DNA of 64,000 nt from Rhizobium mesoamericanum STM3625 (GTDB lineage Bacteria; Pseudomonadota; Alphaproteobacteria; Rhizobiales; Rhizobiaceae). Shown here one piece after another: positions 1 through 9,984 of this stretch. The position numbers were made by a program, and so were the translations under genes. Under the pieces are notes generated by a model. The model saw nothing but the letters and a program-made list of their open reading frames with translations, was not told the DNA's origin and ran no database searches. Location: NCBI RefSeq assembly GCF_000312665.1, contig NZ_HF536772.1, positions 3,525,010 through 3,589,009 of the forward strand. The letters are read 5' to 3'. Positions within the stretch are counted from its first letter, which is position 1, and each line of letters begins with the position of its first letter.

Positions 1-1
1 T

Positions 2-442
2 CTGCCGGCCCGCACCTGGCAATCGGTATTTCGGCAATTGCTCGCCATGGGGCTGGTCAGGGTCGATCAGCAAGCCTTCGGTGCCCTCAGGCTCGAGCCG
101 GAGGCCCGCGCCGTCTTCAAGCGCGAACGATCGGTCTTCTTCCGCAAGGATCGTCCGGTTGCGGAACGTCGTTCAAAGCGAACGGCGCAGGTCGAGCGGC
201 GCTCCATCCTGTCTGGGAGCGACGGTGTGCTCTTCGAAGCTTTGCGCGCAGAGCGCACGGGGATCGCGCGTTCGCTCGGCGTGCCGCCCTATGTCGTCTT
301 CCCTGATACGACGCTCGTTGCCTTCGCAACCGAGCGGCCGCGCACGCACACGGAAATGCTCGGCATCTCGGGTGTCGGCCAATCGAAGCTCGAACGATAT
401 GGCGATGCATTTCTTGATGTGATCCTGAGCCACGATGACTAG
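2..442 (+). CDS. recQ: RecQ helicase, C-terminal part (5' end outside window)
   Basis: The reading frame is open from base 2 and the gene begins upstream of the window. The first visible residues (around W-x-S-V-F-R-Q-L-x-A-M-G-L-V) match the winged-helix RQC region of RecQ. The last ~70 residues form an HRDC domain, with a helical segment followed by ...VVFPDTTL...ERPRT..EML.I.GVGQ.KLERYG..FL. This end of RecQ binds DNA; the ATPase/helicase motifs lie off the window. The expected role is 3'-5' helicase in recombination repair. The downstream gene is a separate unit about 200 bp away. Confidence 0.9.
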   Translation: MPARTWQSVFRQLLAMGLVRVDQQAFGALRLEPEARAVFKRERSVFFRKDRPVAERRSKRTAQVERRSILSGSDGVLFEALRAERTGIARSLGVPPYVVFPDTTLVAFATERPRTHTEMLGISGVGQSKLERYGDAFLDVILSHDD

Positions 443-640
443 GGTTTGACCCTGCGTTTCAATGATGGCATCTTCCGTGTCACGAAAGATGCAGGCGGCG
501 AGTGATGCACGGTTGCATGGCGCCTCTTTTTGCCTTTCGGTCCGTAGCCTTGCCGTTGCCGTCGTCGTTTCTAGCATGCGCCGGCGGAGAGATCCCACAG
601 ACATTGCCTTGAACACATAATTGACAGCGGAGAACGTTGG

Positions 641-1699
641 ATGCCTGATCCGTCGCAATCGCAGCCGCATTCTGCTCTGGGATCTCTCTTTATCATCGCT
701 GCCGTGGTCGCCATCGGCGCCGGGGCGTTCGCTTATACCGCAGGATGGCTCTCGCCCGGCCGCCTCACCCCGACGAAGCTTGTCGGGGCGCTGGCGCCAC
801 CCGATGGGCCGGCGCTTGGCCATCGGCGAAATCATGCAAAAGGCATCTGTTTCACCGGCATGTTCGAAGCGAACGGGAACGGTACCGCTCTCTCCCGGGC
901 GACCGCCTTCGTTGCTGGGCAATATCCGGTTGTCGGACGGTTCAACCTCGGTACGCCTGACCCGAATGCGACTGACGCCACGGTTCGCGTGCGAGGAATC
1001 GGAGTTCAAATATCGACACCTGACGGCGAAACCTGGCGCATGGCCATGATCGATCCGCCGATCTTTCCGGTCGCCACGCCGCAGGCGTTCTACGAGCTGC
1101 TCGAAGCGTCGAAGAGCAAGGACCCGGAGGTCATTAAAACCTTCGCCGCAGCGCATCCGGAATTTGCGGCCTTCGGCAAGTGGGCGACGACTGCGCCGTG
1201 GACTGCCAGCTATGCTGAGGTGGCATTCAATAGCCTCAACGCCTTCATTTTCATGGATGGCACCGGCGCCGAACATGCGGTCCGCTGGTCATTGATGCCG
1301 CAAGCGCAGGTTACGCCGATCTCCGGCACCGATTTGGAAAAGCTCGGTCCAAATCACCTGGAAGACGACATCATGGACCGCGTCAGCAAGGGGCCGCAGA
1401 GCTGGACAATGGTCTTAACGGAAGCCGCGCCATCGGACCCAACCTCGGATCCGACGAAGGCATGGCCATCGGAGCGCAGAACCGTTCAAGCCGGCACGCT
1501 GGTCGTGCAGAAGATCGAGGCGGAGGCAGACGGTCCTTGCCGCGACATCAATTTCGATCCGACCATCTTGCCTGATGGCATCAAGGTTTCCGACGATCCG
1601 TTTCCGGCTGCCCGTTCGGCAGCGTATGCGAAATCCTATGACCTGCGCACTTCGGAAGCGAGCTACTATCCCCGAACCGCTGGGAGCACAAAGCCATGA
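641..1699 (+). CDS. Membrane-anchored catalase-family peroxidase
   Basis: The protein has 352 residues, with one N-terminal hydrophobic segment (about residues 12-33) and then a catalase-related heme domain. The conserved catalase distal histidine context is visible at H65 (RNHAKG). Near the C-terminus, D.F.AARSAAYAKSYDLR resembles the proximal region holding the axial tyrosine. It is far shorter than true monofunctional catalases and belongs to the catalase-family (SrpA-like) peroxidases, which are exported or membrane-anchored. It probably removes peroxide in the periplasm. Its last codons overlap the start of the cytochrome b561 gene (ATGA), so the two are probably translationally coupled and the cytochrome could supply electrons. 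A GGAGA lies upstream of the ATG. Family call is confident; the substrate is not. Confidence 0.85.
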   Translation: MPDPSQSQPHSALGSLFIIAAVVAIGAGAFAYTAGWLSPGRLTPTKLVGALAPPDGPALGHRRNHAKGICFTGMFEANGNGTALSRATAFVAGQYPVVGRFNLGTPDPNATDATVRVRGIGVQISTPDGETWRMAMIDPPIFPVATPQAFYELLEASKSKDPEVIKTFAAAHPEFAAFGKWATTAPWTASYAEVAFNSLNAFIFMDGTGAEHAVRWSLMPQAQVTPISGTDLEKLGPNHLEDDIMDRVSKGPQSWTMVLTEAAPSDPTSDPTKAWPSERRTVQAGTLVVQKIEAEADGPCRDINFDPTILPDGIKVSDDPFPAARSAAYAKSYDLRTSEASYYPRTAGSTKP

Positions 1700-2271
1700 A
1701 CCGAGCCAAGACAGAGTTCACCGCAGTTCAGCGTTCATTGCATTGGCTGATGGCAATCTGCATTCTGGCAATGCTCTTTATCGGCGTCGGGATGGTGTCC
1801 ACGATCGGGCGGCAATACACCCCTTTGCTTACCACCCATAAGACCCTGGGCATCACAATTCTCGTGCTGGCCCTGATCCGCCTCGTGGTCCGATTTGTCT
1901 ATGGCGCGCCAGCGCTGCCTGCTGACCTTCCCGAGCCGATGAAGCTCGCCGCGCACCTGTCGCACCTAGCCTTGTACATGCTGATGATCGGCATGCCGCT
2001 CATTGGCTGGGCCATGATGTCTGCGGGCGCCTATCCCGTCGTGCTTTATGGTCAGATACGGCTTCCTGCGATCCTGCCGCAGAGCGACAGCCTGCACACG
2101 CTGCTGTGGAATGCGCATTTCTATCTGGCCTTTGCATTTTTCGCGCTCGTTTTGCTGCATATTGCCGCCGCATTGTTTCATGGGCTTGTCCGACGCGACG
2201 GGGTCCTGCAGACCATGCTGCCGGTCGGCAACGATGATGTGCGACTAACGCCCCAACGCAGCGAGCGGTAG
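1696..2271 (+). CDS. Cytochrome b561 family protein
   Basis: This 191-residue protein has four predicted transmembrane helices. Histidines sit where the b561/YceJ family places its two b-heme ligands: H16 in ...QRSLHW, H48 in TTHKTLG, and two near the third and fourth helices (NAHFYLAF and LLHIAAAL). Such proteins pass electrons from the quinone pool or superoxide to periplasmic partners. The start codon overlaps the stop of the catalase-like gene, which makes a dedicated electron-donor/peroxidase pair likely. The partnership is inferred from gene order only. Confidence 0.88.
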   Translation: MNRAKTEFTAVQRSLHWLMAICILAMLFIGVGMVSTIGRQYTPLLTTHKTLGITILVLALIRLVVRFVYGAPALPADLPEPMKLAAHLSHLALYMLMIGMPLIGWAMMSAGAYPVVLYGQIRLPAILPQSDSLHTLLWNAHFYLAFAFFALVLLHIAAALFHGLVRRDGVLQTMLPVGNDDVRLTPQRSER

Positions 2272-2610
2272 AGCGCCCCCCTCGAAAGAGCAGCTTGGTC
2301 TGCCGGTGCAAGCCGCGCCCACGGACATCGCCAGGCATATTTGCAATTGCCGGCACGACGCCCACCCGATCGTGGCGCTTGTTGCTGAGGTTACTGGCAA
2401 AATGGTCGCCAGTAAGGACAGTGGAACCCCTTTGATCGTCGTCTCGACCCGCCGACCCGATTGACGCACCTGATTTTACTCCTTTGCGCTGACCGATTTT
2501 GATCTCTGTCAAACCTCTGTGTCCGTGAAGCCCTGCGTTGACGGTGGCAAGACAGGCGCTTGGGTATGTGCTAGTGCAGGGCATCGGGAACGTCAAAAGA
2601 AGGGCACTCA
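2272..2610. other. Intergenic gap before kbl
   Basis: No convincing gene lies in these 339 bases. An inverted repeat with 8-bp arms (TTACTGGC / GCCAGTAA) and a 9-base loop sits at 2391-2415. It has no T-run, so it may be an operator or a weak end-of-transcript structure for the cytochrome b561 unit. The kbl promoter presumably lies further right, but I could not fix a -35/-10 pair. Confidence 0.4.
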
Positions 2611-3798
2611 ATGACCTCGCAATTCCTCTCCCACCTTCGCACCGAAATTGCCGCATTGAAGGACGCCGGGCTTTACAAGTCCGAGCGCGTCATCACGTCA
2701 AAGCAGGCGGGCGAGATCGCTGTTGCCTCCGGCGAGCGGGTTTTGAACTTCTGCGCCAACAACTACCTCGGGCTGGCGGATAACGAAGAACTTACCGAAG
2801 CGGGGAAGAAGGCGCTCGACCGCTATGGTTACGGTATGGCCTCGGTGCGCTTCATCTGCGGTACCCAGGAGGAACACAAGCTGCTCGAGTCACGCATTTC
2901 CTCCTTTCTCGGCATGGAAGACACAATTCTCTATTCCTCCTGTTTCGACGCCAATGGCGGCCTCTTCGAGACCCTGCTTGGCGAAGACGATGCGATCATC
3001 TCGGATGCGCTGAACCATGCCTCGATCATCGACGGCGTGCGCCTGTCCAAAGCGAAGCGCTTCCGTTATTCCAACAATGACATGAAGGCGCTGGAAGAAG
3101 AGCTGAAGAAGGCGCAGGGCAGCCGCTTCAAGCTGATCGCCACTGACGGCGTATTCTCGATGGATGGCATCATCGCCAATCTTCAGGGGGTGTGCGATCT
3201 GGCCGAAAAGTATGGCGCGATGGTCATGGTCGACGACAGTCATGCCGTTGGCTTTGTCGGCAAACACGGACGCGGTTCGCCAGAGCATTGCGGTGTCGAG
3301 GGTCGGGTCGACATCATCACCGGCACGCTCGGGAAGGCGCTCGGTGGTGCGTCCGGTGGCTACACCTCGGCCAAGGCCGAAATCATCGATTGGCTGCGAC
3401 AACGGTCGCGACCCTATCTGTTCTCGAACACACTGGCGCCGGTCATTGCGGCCGCATCGCTGAAGGTCTTCGATCTCATCGAAAACGGCGATGGCCTGCG
3501 CGAGCGGCTGGCAGAAAATGCGACGCTCTTTCGCTCCGAAATGACAAAGCTCGGTTTTACGCTCGCGGGCGAGGGACATCCGATCATTCCGGTCATGCTC
3601 GGTGATGCCAAGCTGGCGCAGGACATGGCGGCGCTGATGCTGAAAAAGGGCGTCTACGTGATCGGCTTCTCATTCCCCGTCGTGCCGAAGGGACAGGCGC
3701 GCATCCGCACACAGATGTCGGCAGCGCATTCGCGTGCCGATGTCGAGCGGGCGATCGCGGTCTTTGCCGAAGCCGGCCGCGAACTTGGAGTCATTTAA
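2611..3798 (+). CDS. kbl: Glycine C-acetyltransferase (2-amino-3-ketobutyrate CoA ligase)
   Basis: This 395-residue PLP enzyme of the alpha-oxoamine synthase family cleaves 2-amino-3-ketobutyrate with CoA to glycine and acetyl-CoA, the second step of threonine degradation. Visible marks are [10 protein letters not shown] near the N-terminus, SRFICGT-type substrate region, [10 protein letters not shown] (PLP-stacking and ring-nitrogen residues) and [14 protein letters not shown], where K242 should form the Schiff base. Length equals the family norm. An AAGGG precedes the ATG. It is followed after about 20 bases by tdh, which makes its substrate, so the two form the classic threonine catabolic operon. 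Confidence 0.97.
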   Translation: MTSQFLSHLRTEIAALKDAGLYKSERVITSKQAGEIAVASGERVLNFCANNYLGLADNEELTEAGKKALDRYGYGMASVRFICGTQEEHKLLESRISSFLGMEDTILYSSCFDANGGLFETLLGEDDAIISDALNHASIIDGVRLSKAKRFRYSNNDMKALEEELKKAQGSRFKLIATDGVFSMDGIIANLQGVCDLAEKYGAMVMVDDSHAVGFVGKHGRGSPEHCGVEGRVDIITGTLGKALGGASGGYTSAKAEIIDWLRQRSRPYLFSNTLAPVIAAASLKVFDLIENGDGLRERLAENATLFRSEMTKLGFTLAGEGHPIIPVMLGDAKLAQDMAALMLKKGVYVIGFSFPVVPKGQARIRTQMSAAHSRADVERAIAVFAEAGRELGVI

Positions 3799-3819
3799 AG
3801 GGTTTGGGAGAGTATGATC

Positions 3820-4857
3820 ATGTCGAACATGATGAAGGCGCTGGTCAAGGCGAAGCCGGAGGTCGGGCTTTGGATGGAGCATGTCCCGGTTCCCGATGTC
3901 GGGCCGAACGACGTGCTGATCAAGGTGAAGAAATCCGCGATCTGCGGTACCGACGTCCATATCTGGAACTGGGATCAGTGGGCGCAGAAGACCATTCCGG
4001 TGCCGATGGTGGTCGGCCACGAGTTCTGCGGCGAGATTGCGCAGATCGGTTCGGCGGTGACGAAATACCATGTGGGCGAGCGAGTCTCCGGCGAGGGCCA
4101 TATCGTCTGCGGCAAGTGCCGCAACTGCCGTGCGGGCAGGGGGCATCTGTGCCGCAATACGCTTGGGGTGGGTGTCAATCGCCCCGGTTCCTTCGGCGAG
4201 TTCGTCTGTATTCCCGAGGCGAACGTGGTGCCGATCCCGGACGATATTCCAGATGAGATCGCGGCGATCTTCGATCCGTTTGGCAATGCGGTGCACACGG
4301 CGCTTTCCTTCGACCTCGTCGGCGAGGACGTGCTTGTCACCGGCGCGGGGCCGATCGGCATTATGGGAGCACTGGTCGCCAAGCGCTCGGGCGCCCGCAA
4401 GGTGGTCATAACAGACATCAACCCGCATCGGCTTGATCTCGCCCGCAAACTCGGCATCGACTACGTCGTCGACGCCTCGCAGGAGAACCTTGCTGATGTG
4501 ATGAAGTCGATCGGCATGACCGAGGGCTTCGACGTCGGGCTGGAAATGTCGGGGGCAGCACCGGCGTTCCGCGACATGATCGACAAGATGAACAATGGCG
4601 GCAAGATCGCCATCCTCGGCATTGCGCCCGCCGGTTTCGAGATCGATTGGAACAAGGTCATCTTCAAGATGCTCAACCTGAAGGGCATCTATGGACGTGA
4701 GATGTTCGAGACCTGGTACAAGATGATCGCCTTTGTGCAAGGCGGCCTGGATTTGTCGTCCGTGATCACCCACCGGATCGGGATCGACGACTTCCGGGAG
4801 GGGTTCGAGGCAATGCGCTCGGGCAACTCCGGCAAGGTGGTCATGGATTGGAATTGA
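3820..4857 (+). CDS. tdh: L-threonine 3-dehydrogenase
   Basis: A medium-chain zinc alcohol dehydrogenase that oxidises L-threonine to 2-amino-3-ketobutyrate with NAD. Counting from this start, the catalytic zinc site is C42 (ICGTD) and H67-E68 (GHEFCGE). The structural zinc cysteines are C97, C100, C103 and C111, and the Rossmann motif is GAGPIGIMG. An in-frame ATG six bases upstream (3814) also exists. I prefer 3820 because GGGAG then sits 8-9 bases away rather than 2-3. Length 345 residues is normal. It is the second gene of the kbl-tdh operon. Confidence 0.97.
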   Translation: MSNMMKALVKAKPEVGLWMEHVPVPDVGPNDVLIKVKKSAICGTDVHIWNWDQWAQKTIPVPMVVGHEFCGEIAQIGSAVTKYHVGERVSGEGHIVCGKCRNCRAGRGHLCRNTLGVGVNRPGSFGEFVCIPEANVVPIPDDIPDEIAAIFDPFGNAVHTALSFDLVGEDVLVTGAGPIGIMGALVAKRSGARKVVITDINPHRLDLARKLGIDYVVDASQENLADVMKSIGMTEGFDVGLEMSGAAPAFRDMIDKMNNGGKIAILGIAPAGFEIDWNKVIFKMLNLKGIYGREMFETWYKMIAFVQGGLDLSSVITHRIGIDDFREGFEAMRSGNSGKVVMDWN

Positions 4858-4866
4858 GGAGGCTCG

Positions 4867-5214
4867 ATGCGTTACGAAGGAAGCTGCCATTGCGGCAAGA
4901 TCGAATTTGAAGTGGAGGGGGAGCTTACCTCGGCCCTCGACTGCAATTGCTCGCTTTGCCGGCGGCGCGGGGGATTGCTGGCCTTCGTGCCACGCGACAA
5001 GTTCACCCTGAAAACACCAAGCGAGAACCTGTTGACCTATACGTTCAATACGCACATGATCCAGCATCGCTTCTGTGGCACCTGCGGCATCGCTCGTTTT
5101 TCAGAAGCCAAGATGCCGGACGGCGCCGAGATGGCCTGCATCAACGTCCGCTGCATTCCCGCAGTCGATCTTGCAAGTCTGGAGATCCAACTCTGGGATG
5201 GGCAGTCTCATTAA
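4867..5214 (+). CDS. GFA (CENP-V) family zinc-binding protein
   Basis: A small protein of 115 residues with the zinc cysteine pattern of the glutathione-dependent formaldehyde-activating (GFA) fold: C7 and C9 (SCHCG), C26-x-C28-x2-C31 (CNCSLC) and a later FCGTCG pair. These proteins bind two zincs. A few act on glutathione adducts, but for most, including this one, the substrate is unknown. It begins 9 bases after tdh with a GAGGAGG-like ribosome site, so it is probably co-transcribed with kbl-tdh. A link to aldehydes arising from threonine breakdown is possible but not shown. Confidence 0.85.
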   Translation: MRYEGSCHCGKIEFEVEGELTSALDCNCSLCRRRGGLLAFVPRDKFTLKTPSENLLTYTFNTHMIQHRFCGTCGIARFSEAKMPDGAEMACINVRCIPAVDLASLEIQLWDGQSH

Positions 5215-5668
5215 GATTGCCCGGTACGATCAACTGACAATGGGCACCACGGCTCTTGGCGGCTACTTTGTGGCCGAAGAAGAATATCGGCCACTCTTGT
5301 CTTCTTGTGGTGACATCCTATCTAAGCTTGGCAATCGCTTGAGCGGTTCCGGGCCTGTGGATAAGGCTTTTTCCGGGTTTTCTGAGGCTTTTTTGCTAGA
5401 AAAGCTTGACGAGAACAAAAAATGTGGGAATCACCGTTCGACTTGAAAAGCGGTGAACTGGGTCAAGGGCGGATCGCACAACCATGGCCGGACATATGAT
5501 GACTTTGAAGTTCTGTCGTCCGGCGCCGGCAATCGTGGTTAATCAGGCATTAAATCTCATCCCATTAGGTGGGACTAGGTGATTCGAGACGGTCGTTTGC
5601 GGCGTATCGGCTGCGCACGGCCGTTCACTGCGGCGAGTTTGAATAGCGTCAGGAAGGCGACGACATAA
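5215..5668. other. Long leader/intergenic region before rpoD
   Basis: These 454 bases hold no convincing gene. Open frames here lack ribosome sites and look random. The region has T-rich blocks around 5370-5395, a CTTGAC at 5405-5410 that could be a rhizobial -35 element (no good -10 found), and a 6-bp inverted repeat TCACCG/CGGTGA at 5431-5456. It most likely carries the rpoD promoter(s) and a long 5' untranslated leader. Confidence 0.45.
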
Positions 5669-7720
5669 ATGGCAACTAAGGTCAAAGAGAACGAAGAAGC
5701 GGAAGTCGAACGCGACGGCGGCACCGACGGCCCTCTTCTCGATCTTTCCGATGACGCGGTCAAGAAGATGATCAAGGCCGCGAAGAAGCGCGGCTACGTA
5801 ACAATGGACGAGTTGAACGCCGTTTTGCCGTCCGAAGAAGTGACGTCCGAGCAGATCGAAGACACGATGTCGATGTTGTCGGACATGGGCATCAACGTCA
5901 TCGAAGACGAAGAGGCAGAGGAAGCCACTGCCGGCGGCGACGACGATGATTCCGGCTCCGACGACGAGAGCGAAGGCGGCGAGCTCGCACCTTCGGGCGG
6001 TACCGCTCTTGCGACCGCCAAGAAGAAGGAACCGACCGACCGCACCGACGATCCGGTTCGTATGTATCTGCGCGAAATGGGCTCGGTCGAGCTTCTGTCG
6101 CGCGAAGGTGAGATTGCGATCGCAAAGCGCATCGAGGCTGGCCGCGAAACCATGATCGGCGGCCTCTGCGAGAGCCCGCTGACGTTCCAGGCACTGATCA
6201 TCTGGCGCGACGAACTCAACGAAGGCACGACGCTGCTTCGTGAGATCATCGATCTCGAGACGACCTATTCCGGCCCGGAAGCCAAGGCTGCACCGCAGTT
6301 CCAGAGCCCCGAGAAGATCGAGGCCGACCGCAAGGCTGCCGAAGAGAAGGAAAAGACGCGTCGCGTCCGTTCCGGCGACGACGACATCACCAATGTCGGC
6401 GGCGAGGGCCTGCCTCCGGAGGAGGAAGAAGAAGACGAGGACGAATCCAACCTGTCGCTCGCCGCCATGGAAGCGGAACTGCGCCCGCAGGTCATGGAAA
6501 CGCTCGACATCATTGCCGAGACCTACAAGAAGCTGCGCAAGCTTCAGGACCAGCAGGTCGAGCAGCGGCTTGCCGCCACCGGCACGCTGTCGTCCGCCCA
6601 GGAACGCCGCTACAAGGAGCTCAAGGATGAGCTCATCAAGGCGGTCAAGTCTCTGTCCTTGAACCAGAACCGCATCGATGCACTCGTTGAGCAGCTCTAC
6701 GACATCAACAAGCGCCTCGTTCAGAACGAAGGCCGCCTCTTGCGCCTGGCTGAATCTTATGGCGTCAAACGCGACTCCTTCCTCGAGCAGTACCAGGGCG
6801 CCGAGCTCGATCCGAATTGGATGAAGTCGATTGGCAATCTCGCGGCACGCGGCTGGAAGGAATTCGCCAAGGGCGAAAACACGACGATCCGCGACATCCG
6901 CCAGGAGATCCAGAATCTTGCGACGGAAACCGGCATCTCGATCTCGGAATTTCGCCGCATCGTGCACATGGTACAGAAGGGCGAGCGCGAAGCGCGTATC
7001 GCCAAGAAGGAAATGGTCGAAGCGAACCTTCGCCTCGTTATCTCCATCGCCAAGAAGTATACGAACCGTGGCTTGCAGTTCCTCGACCTCATTCAGGAAG
7101 GCAACATCGGCCTGATGAAGGCGGTCGACAAGTTCGAATACCGCCGCGGCTACAAGTTCTCGACCTATGCGACGTGGTGGATCCGTCAGGCGATCACCCG
7201 TTCGATCGCCGACCAGGCCCGCACGATCCGTATTCCGGTGCACATGATCGAAACGATCAACAAGATCGTTCGTACCTCGCGCCAGATGCTGCACGAAATC
7301 GGTCGCGAGCCGACGCCGGAAGAACTGGCCGAAAAGCTCGCCATGCCACTCGAAAAGGTCCGCAAGGTCTTAAAGATCGCCAAGGAGCCGATCTCGCTCG
7401 AAACCCCTGTCGGTGACGAAGAAGATTCACACCTCGGCGATTTCATCGAGGACAAGAACGCGCTGCTGCCGATCGACGCCGCCATCCAGGCGAACCTGCG
7501 CGAAACGACGACCCGCGTTCTTGCATCGCTGACGCCGCGCGAAGAGCGCGTCCTGCGAATGCGCTTCGGCATAGGCATGAATACTGACCACACGCTCGAA
7601 GAAGTCGGCCAGCAGTTCTCGGTTACCCGCGAACGTATCCGGCAGATCGAGGCGAAGGCGCTGCGCAAGCTGAAGCATCCGAGCCGTTCGCGCAAACTGC
7701 GCAGCTTCCTGGACAGCTAG
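5669..7720 (+). CDS. rpoD: RNA polymerase primary sigma factor (sigma-70)
   Basis: This 683-residue housekeeping sigma factor directs core RNA polymerase to vegetative promoters. Region 1.1 covers about residues 1-85. It is followed by an acidic linker, region 1.2 ([12 protein letters not shown]) and a long acidic non-conserved stretch typical of alphaproteobacteria. Regions 2.1-2.4 hold the core-binding and melting motifs ([19 protein letters not shown], then [15 protein letters not shown]). Region 3 follows, and region 4.2 has the helix-turn-helix [18 protein letters not shown]. Length is normal for rhizobial SigA/RpoD. It stands alone here with its own terminator; dnaG is not adjacent inside the window. 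Confidence 0.98.
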   Translation: MATKVKENEEAEVERDGGTDGPLLDLSDDAVKKMIKAAKKRGYVTMDELNAVLPSEEVTSEQIEDTMSMLSDMGINVIEDEEAEEATAGGDDDDSGSDDESEGGELAPSGGTALATAKKKEPTDRTDDPVRMYLREMGSVELLSREGEIAIAKRIEAGRETMIGGLCESPLTFQALIIWRDELNEGTTLLREIIDLETTYSGPEAKAAPQFQSPEKIEADRKAAEEKEKTRRVRSGDDDITNVGGEGLPPEEEEEDEDESNLSLAAMEAELRPQVMETLDIIAETYKKLRKLQDQQVEQRLAATGTLSSAQERRYKELKDELIKAVKSLSLNQNRIDALVEQLYDINKRLVQNEGRLLRLAESYGVKRDSFLEQYQGAELDPNWMKSIGNLAARGWKEFAKGENTTIRDIRQEIQNLATETGISISEFRRIVHMVQKGEREARIAKKEMVEANLRLVISIAKKYTNRGLQFLDLIQEGNIGLMKAVDKFEYRRGYKFSTYATWWIRQAITRSIADQARTIRIPVHMIETINKIVRTSRQMLHEIGREPTPEELAEKLAMPLEKVRKVLKIAKEPISLETPVGDEEDSHLGDFIEDKNALLPIDAAIQANLRETTTRVLASLTPREERVLRMRFGIGMNTDHTLEEVGQQFSVTRERIRQIEAKALRKLKHPSRSRKLRSFLDS

Positions 7721-7748
7721 GCTTCCAGATTTGACCAGAACGCATTCG

Positions 7749-7774
7749 AAAGTCGGGCCTCGTGTCCGGCTTTT
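7749..7774 (+). terminator. Rho-independent terminator after rpoD
   Basis: An 8-bp stem with one G-T wobble (AAAGTCGG / CCGGCTTT), a 9-base loop and a short T-run begin 28 bases after the rpoD stop codon. Confidence 0.75.
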
Positions 7775-7930
7775 GCTTTGGGCGCACCCCTCGGGCTCTG
7801 GTGTTTCTTGTTGTCGAATGGGGACAGGAGTAAGGTACATTCCACGGGGGATAGGACCGACCACAGCGCGTGAGCGATGGTCGCCATAGCCTGTTGCGTA
7901 GGGCCAAAACCCTCCGTGTGGAGGTGTGCA

Positions 7931-8224
7931 ATGACCACTTATGTCATGCTTATCAACTGGACAGATCAAGGCATTCGCACTGCACGCGACTCGGCAAAGA
8001 GACTGGACGCAGCAAAGAAGGCGCTCGGCGATATGGGCGGCTCCTTCAAGAATTTCTTTCTGACGATGGGCGACTACGACATGGTTGCCATCTGCGAGGC
8101 GCCTGATGATGCCGTGATGGCACGCTTCACCCTGCAGCTTGCGACGGCCGGAAATGTGCGTACGCGAACGCTGAAGGCATTTCCTGAGGCCGCCTACCGC
8201 GAAATCATAGGATCGCTCGGATAG
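7931..8224 (+). CDS. GYD domain-containing protein
   Basis: A 97-residue protein of the GYD family (ferredoxin-like fold, unknown function), named for a conserved Gly-Tyr-Asp that appears here as MGDYDMV. The N-terminus MTTYVMLINWTDQGIR and the middle segment GGSFKNFFLTMG are typical. I chose 7931 rather than the in-frame 7877 because GGAGGTG lies about 8 bases upstream and homologous proteins start MxxYV. It stands alone between rpoD and the DUF930 gene. No enzymatic role should be assumed. Confidence 0.85.
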   Translation: MTTYVMLINWTDQGIRTARDSAKRLDAAKKALGDMGGSFKNFFLTMGDYDMVAICEAPDDAVMARFTLQLATAGNVRTRTLKAFPEAAYREIIGSLG

Positions 8225-8386
8225 CGCTCGGTGGTCGCCCAGCGTGGCAGCCATTGAAAACATGTCGCTTCTGGTCGCGCGGACGTGGTCGCGTCCGTGC
8301 GACCAAAGGCTTTTTTGTTTTATGGCTTGATGATGCCTTCTTAAAAGGCCACATCGGTAGCGTGGCGTTGGGCATCGTTCGTAGGC

Positions 8387-9586
8387 ATGCAGAAGTTATC
8401 GGCGAAGAAATGGGGACCGTTCGGCTGGGGCATCATTGCCTCTGCGCTGTTGCACCTTGCCGTCGTTGCCTTCTTTCTCGTGAAGTTGCCGGTGCCTACG
8501 CCTCAGCCGGAGGAGGAAACCGTCAGCGTCGATCTCGTGCCGCCACCCGACGAAAAGAAACCCGAGGAGAAGCCGCCGGAACTGAAGATGCCGGAAGAGC
8601 CTAAGCCCAAGGAGCCGCAACCGGAGGAGAAGAAGGCAGAGGAAAAGCCGGCCGAGAAATCTGCCGAACCGCCGAAGCAAGAAAAGGCCGAGCAAGCGCC
8701 GCCGCCACCACCACCGCCGCCCTCGCATGAGACAAAGGCGCCCGAAGAAAAGGCGCCCGAAGAGAAGCCGCCGGAAAAGCCGCCGGAAGCAACGGCAGCG
8801 GATGCCAAGTCCAACGAACAGGCTGGCAAGCCGCAGCCCCTGCCGGTGCTGCGGCCAGTAACGGAATTTGGTGAGAAGGATACCGGGCCGAAGAAATCGA
8901 CGGAAGGGGATGCTTCCGTCGCGGGTGTGAAGTCGGATACGCCGAAGCCTTCGCCGGAGCCCAAGCCGGAGCCCCCGCAAGATCAGGCGCGGCCGGAGGA
9001 CATGGCAGAAGCGGCCAAGGAGCCCGAAAGCAAAAAGCCGCCTGCCAATCCGGTCCCAGACGATGTCGATCTCCCGCAAGTCGACCTGGCGGTGAGCCAT
9101 GCCGAGAAGAACAGCCCTGCTGCCGGAGCTGAAGGCGAAGCCAAGACGAGCTTGGAGCAGGCAAAACCGCCCGCCTCGACAAAGCCCGATACGACGGGAA
9201 CGGCGAGGGTGGACAAGCCTGTCGAGCTGATGGAGGCAAAGACACTTTTCTCGCAAAACATGACGAACGATCCGGTGGCGAGAACCGCTATGGGCGATCT
9301 GCCGCGCCGTGCTCGCGTGGCCGAGCTGTGCAGTTCGGAGCTGCGTCAGCAACTGATACACTCGCCTCCGGGATATAGCCCCGAAATGGTGCCGCGCGCT
9401 GGACTGGCGCAGGGAACCGTCCTTGAACTGCGAGGAGTTGCATTCCGTGCCAGTGCCCGTTGGTATGATCTAAGCTTTCGATGCGAAGTCGATACGGATG
9501 CGACAAAGGTGATATCCTTTGCCTATGACGTCGGAAATCCGATCCCGAAGAGCAAATGGAAAAGTCGAGGACTTCCAAGCTTCTAA
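8387..9586 (+). CDS. DUF930 envelope-spanning protein with Pro/Glu-rich linker
   Basis: This 399-residue protein has a TonB-like layout. A short cytoplasmic start and one hydrophobic anchor (about residues 13-35, GIIASALLHLAVVAFFLV) come first. Then follow about 200 residues of proline, glutamate and lysine with PP-E-K repeats and a run of ten prolines. The folded C-terminal domain (about 280-399) matches DUF930, with two cysteines (AELCSSEL and SFRCEVD). The charged linker probably crosses the periplasm. The resemblance to TonB is in architecture only; the C-terminal domain is not a TonB fold. Function unknown, and I see no ExbB/ExbD partner nearby. Confidence 0.82.
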   Translation: MQKLSAKKWGPFGWGIIASALLHLAVVAFFLVKLPVPTPQPEEETVSVDLVPPPDEKKPEEKPPELKMPEEPKPKEPQPEEKKAEEKPAEKSAEPPKQEKAEQAPPPPPPPPSHETKAPEEKAPEEKPPEKPPEATAADAKSNEQAGKPQPLPVLRPVTEFGEKDTGPKKSTEGDASVAGVKSDTPKPSPEPKPEPPQDQARPEDMAEAAKEPESKKPPANPVPDDVDLPQVDLAVSHAEKNSPAAGAEGEAKTSLEQAKPPASTKPDTTGTARVDKPVELMEAKTLFSQNMTNDPVARTAMGDLPRRARVAELCSSELRQQLIHSPPGYSPEMVPRAGLAQGTVLELRGVAFRASARWYDLSFRCEVDTDATKVISFAYDVGNPIPKSKWKSRGLPSF

Positions 9587-9689
9587 CTGTGGGAAACGCC
9601 GGGACGAGACTGGCTCCAGTTCGGCACAAGACAGACAGGATAGCTTTGTTTCATCGCCACATGTTGGTGGCGCGTGAAAGGACAATGAG

Positions 9690-9851
9690 ATGTCGAACGA
9701 GATCGAGCGCTTCTTCGAACTACAGGATGAAGCAACCAAGGCCGCCTTTGTCGAGAATCGCGGCGACGAACTCACCGACATCCTGGTTGCCGCGCTGGAG
9801 GACGTGTTTGCGATTCTCGCCGGTGACGATTGTCGCGAAACGCTCCATTGA
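9690..9851 (+). CDS. Small acidic hypothetical protein (53 residues)
   Basis: A short frame encodes a 53-residue acidic, largely helical peptide beginning MSNEIERFFELQDEATKAAF and ending with CRETLH. GAAAGGAC lies about 6 bases upstream of the ATG, and amino-acid composition (E, A, L, D rich) looks coding. No family recognised. It sits alone between the DUF930 gene and the AraC regulator. Confidence 0.5.
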   Translation: MSNEIERFFELQDEATKAAFVENRGDELTDILVAALEDVFAILAGDDCRETLH

Positions 9852-9984
9852 TCAGCATCCATTGATCAGCCGGGCGGACCGGCGGTGACCGCTGGCGCGC
9901 ACGCTTTCTCCCGGCGATTTCGCTCTGCATTGTTTTCGGTGGTCCAGGCTGGCACTATTGCGGCGTTAGCTCGGAAGCGCAGAC

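Noticed and set aside
3670..5067. A 465-codon frame antisense to kbl-tdh-GFA
   Set aside because: Shadow of three well-supported genes; composition rich in His, Arg and Asp as expected from reversed codons.
5075..5446. A frame overlapping the GFA gene and running into the rpoD leader
   Set aside because: Overlaps a confident gene out of frame and has no ribosome site or domain.
5543..7294. A 583-codon open frame antisense to rpoD
   Set aside because: It mirrors rpoD codons (leucine/valine/arginine-rich shadow typical of GC-rich DNA), has no domain and no ribosome site.
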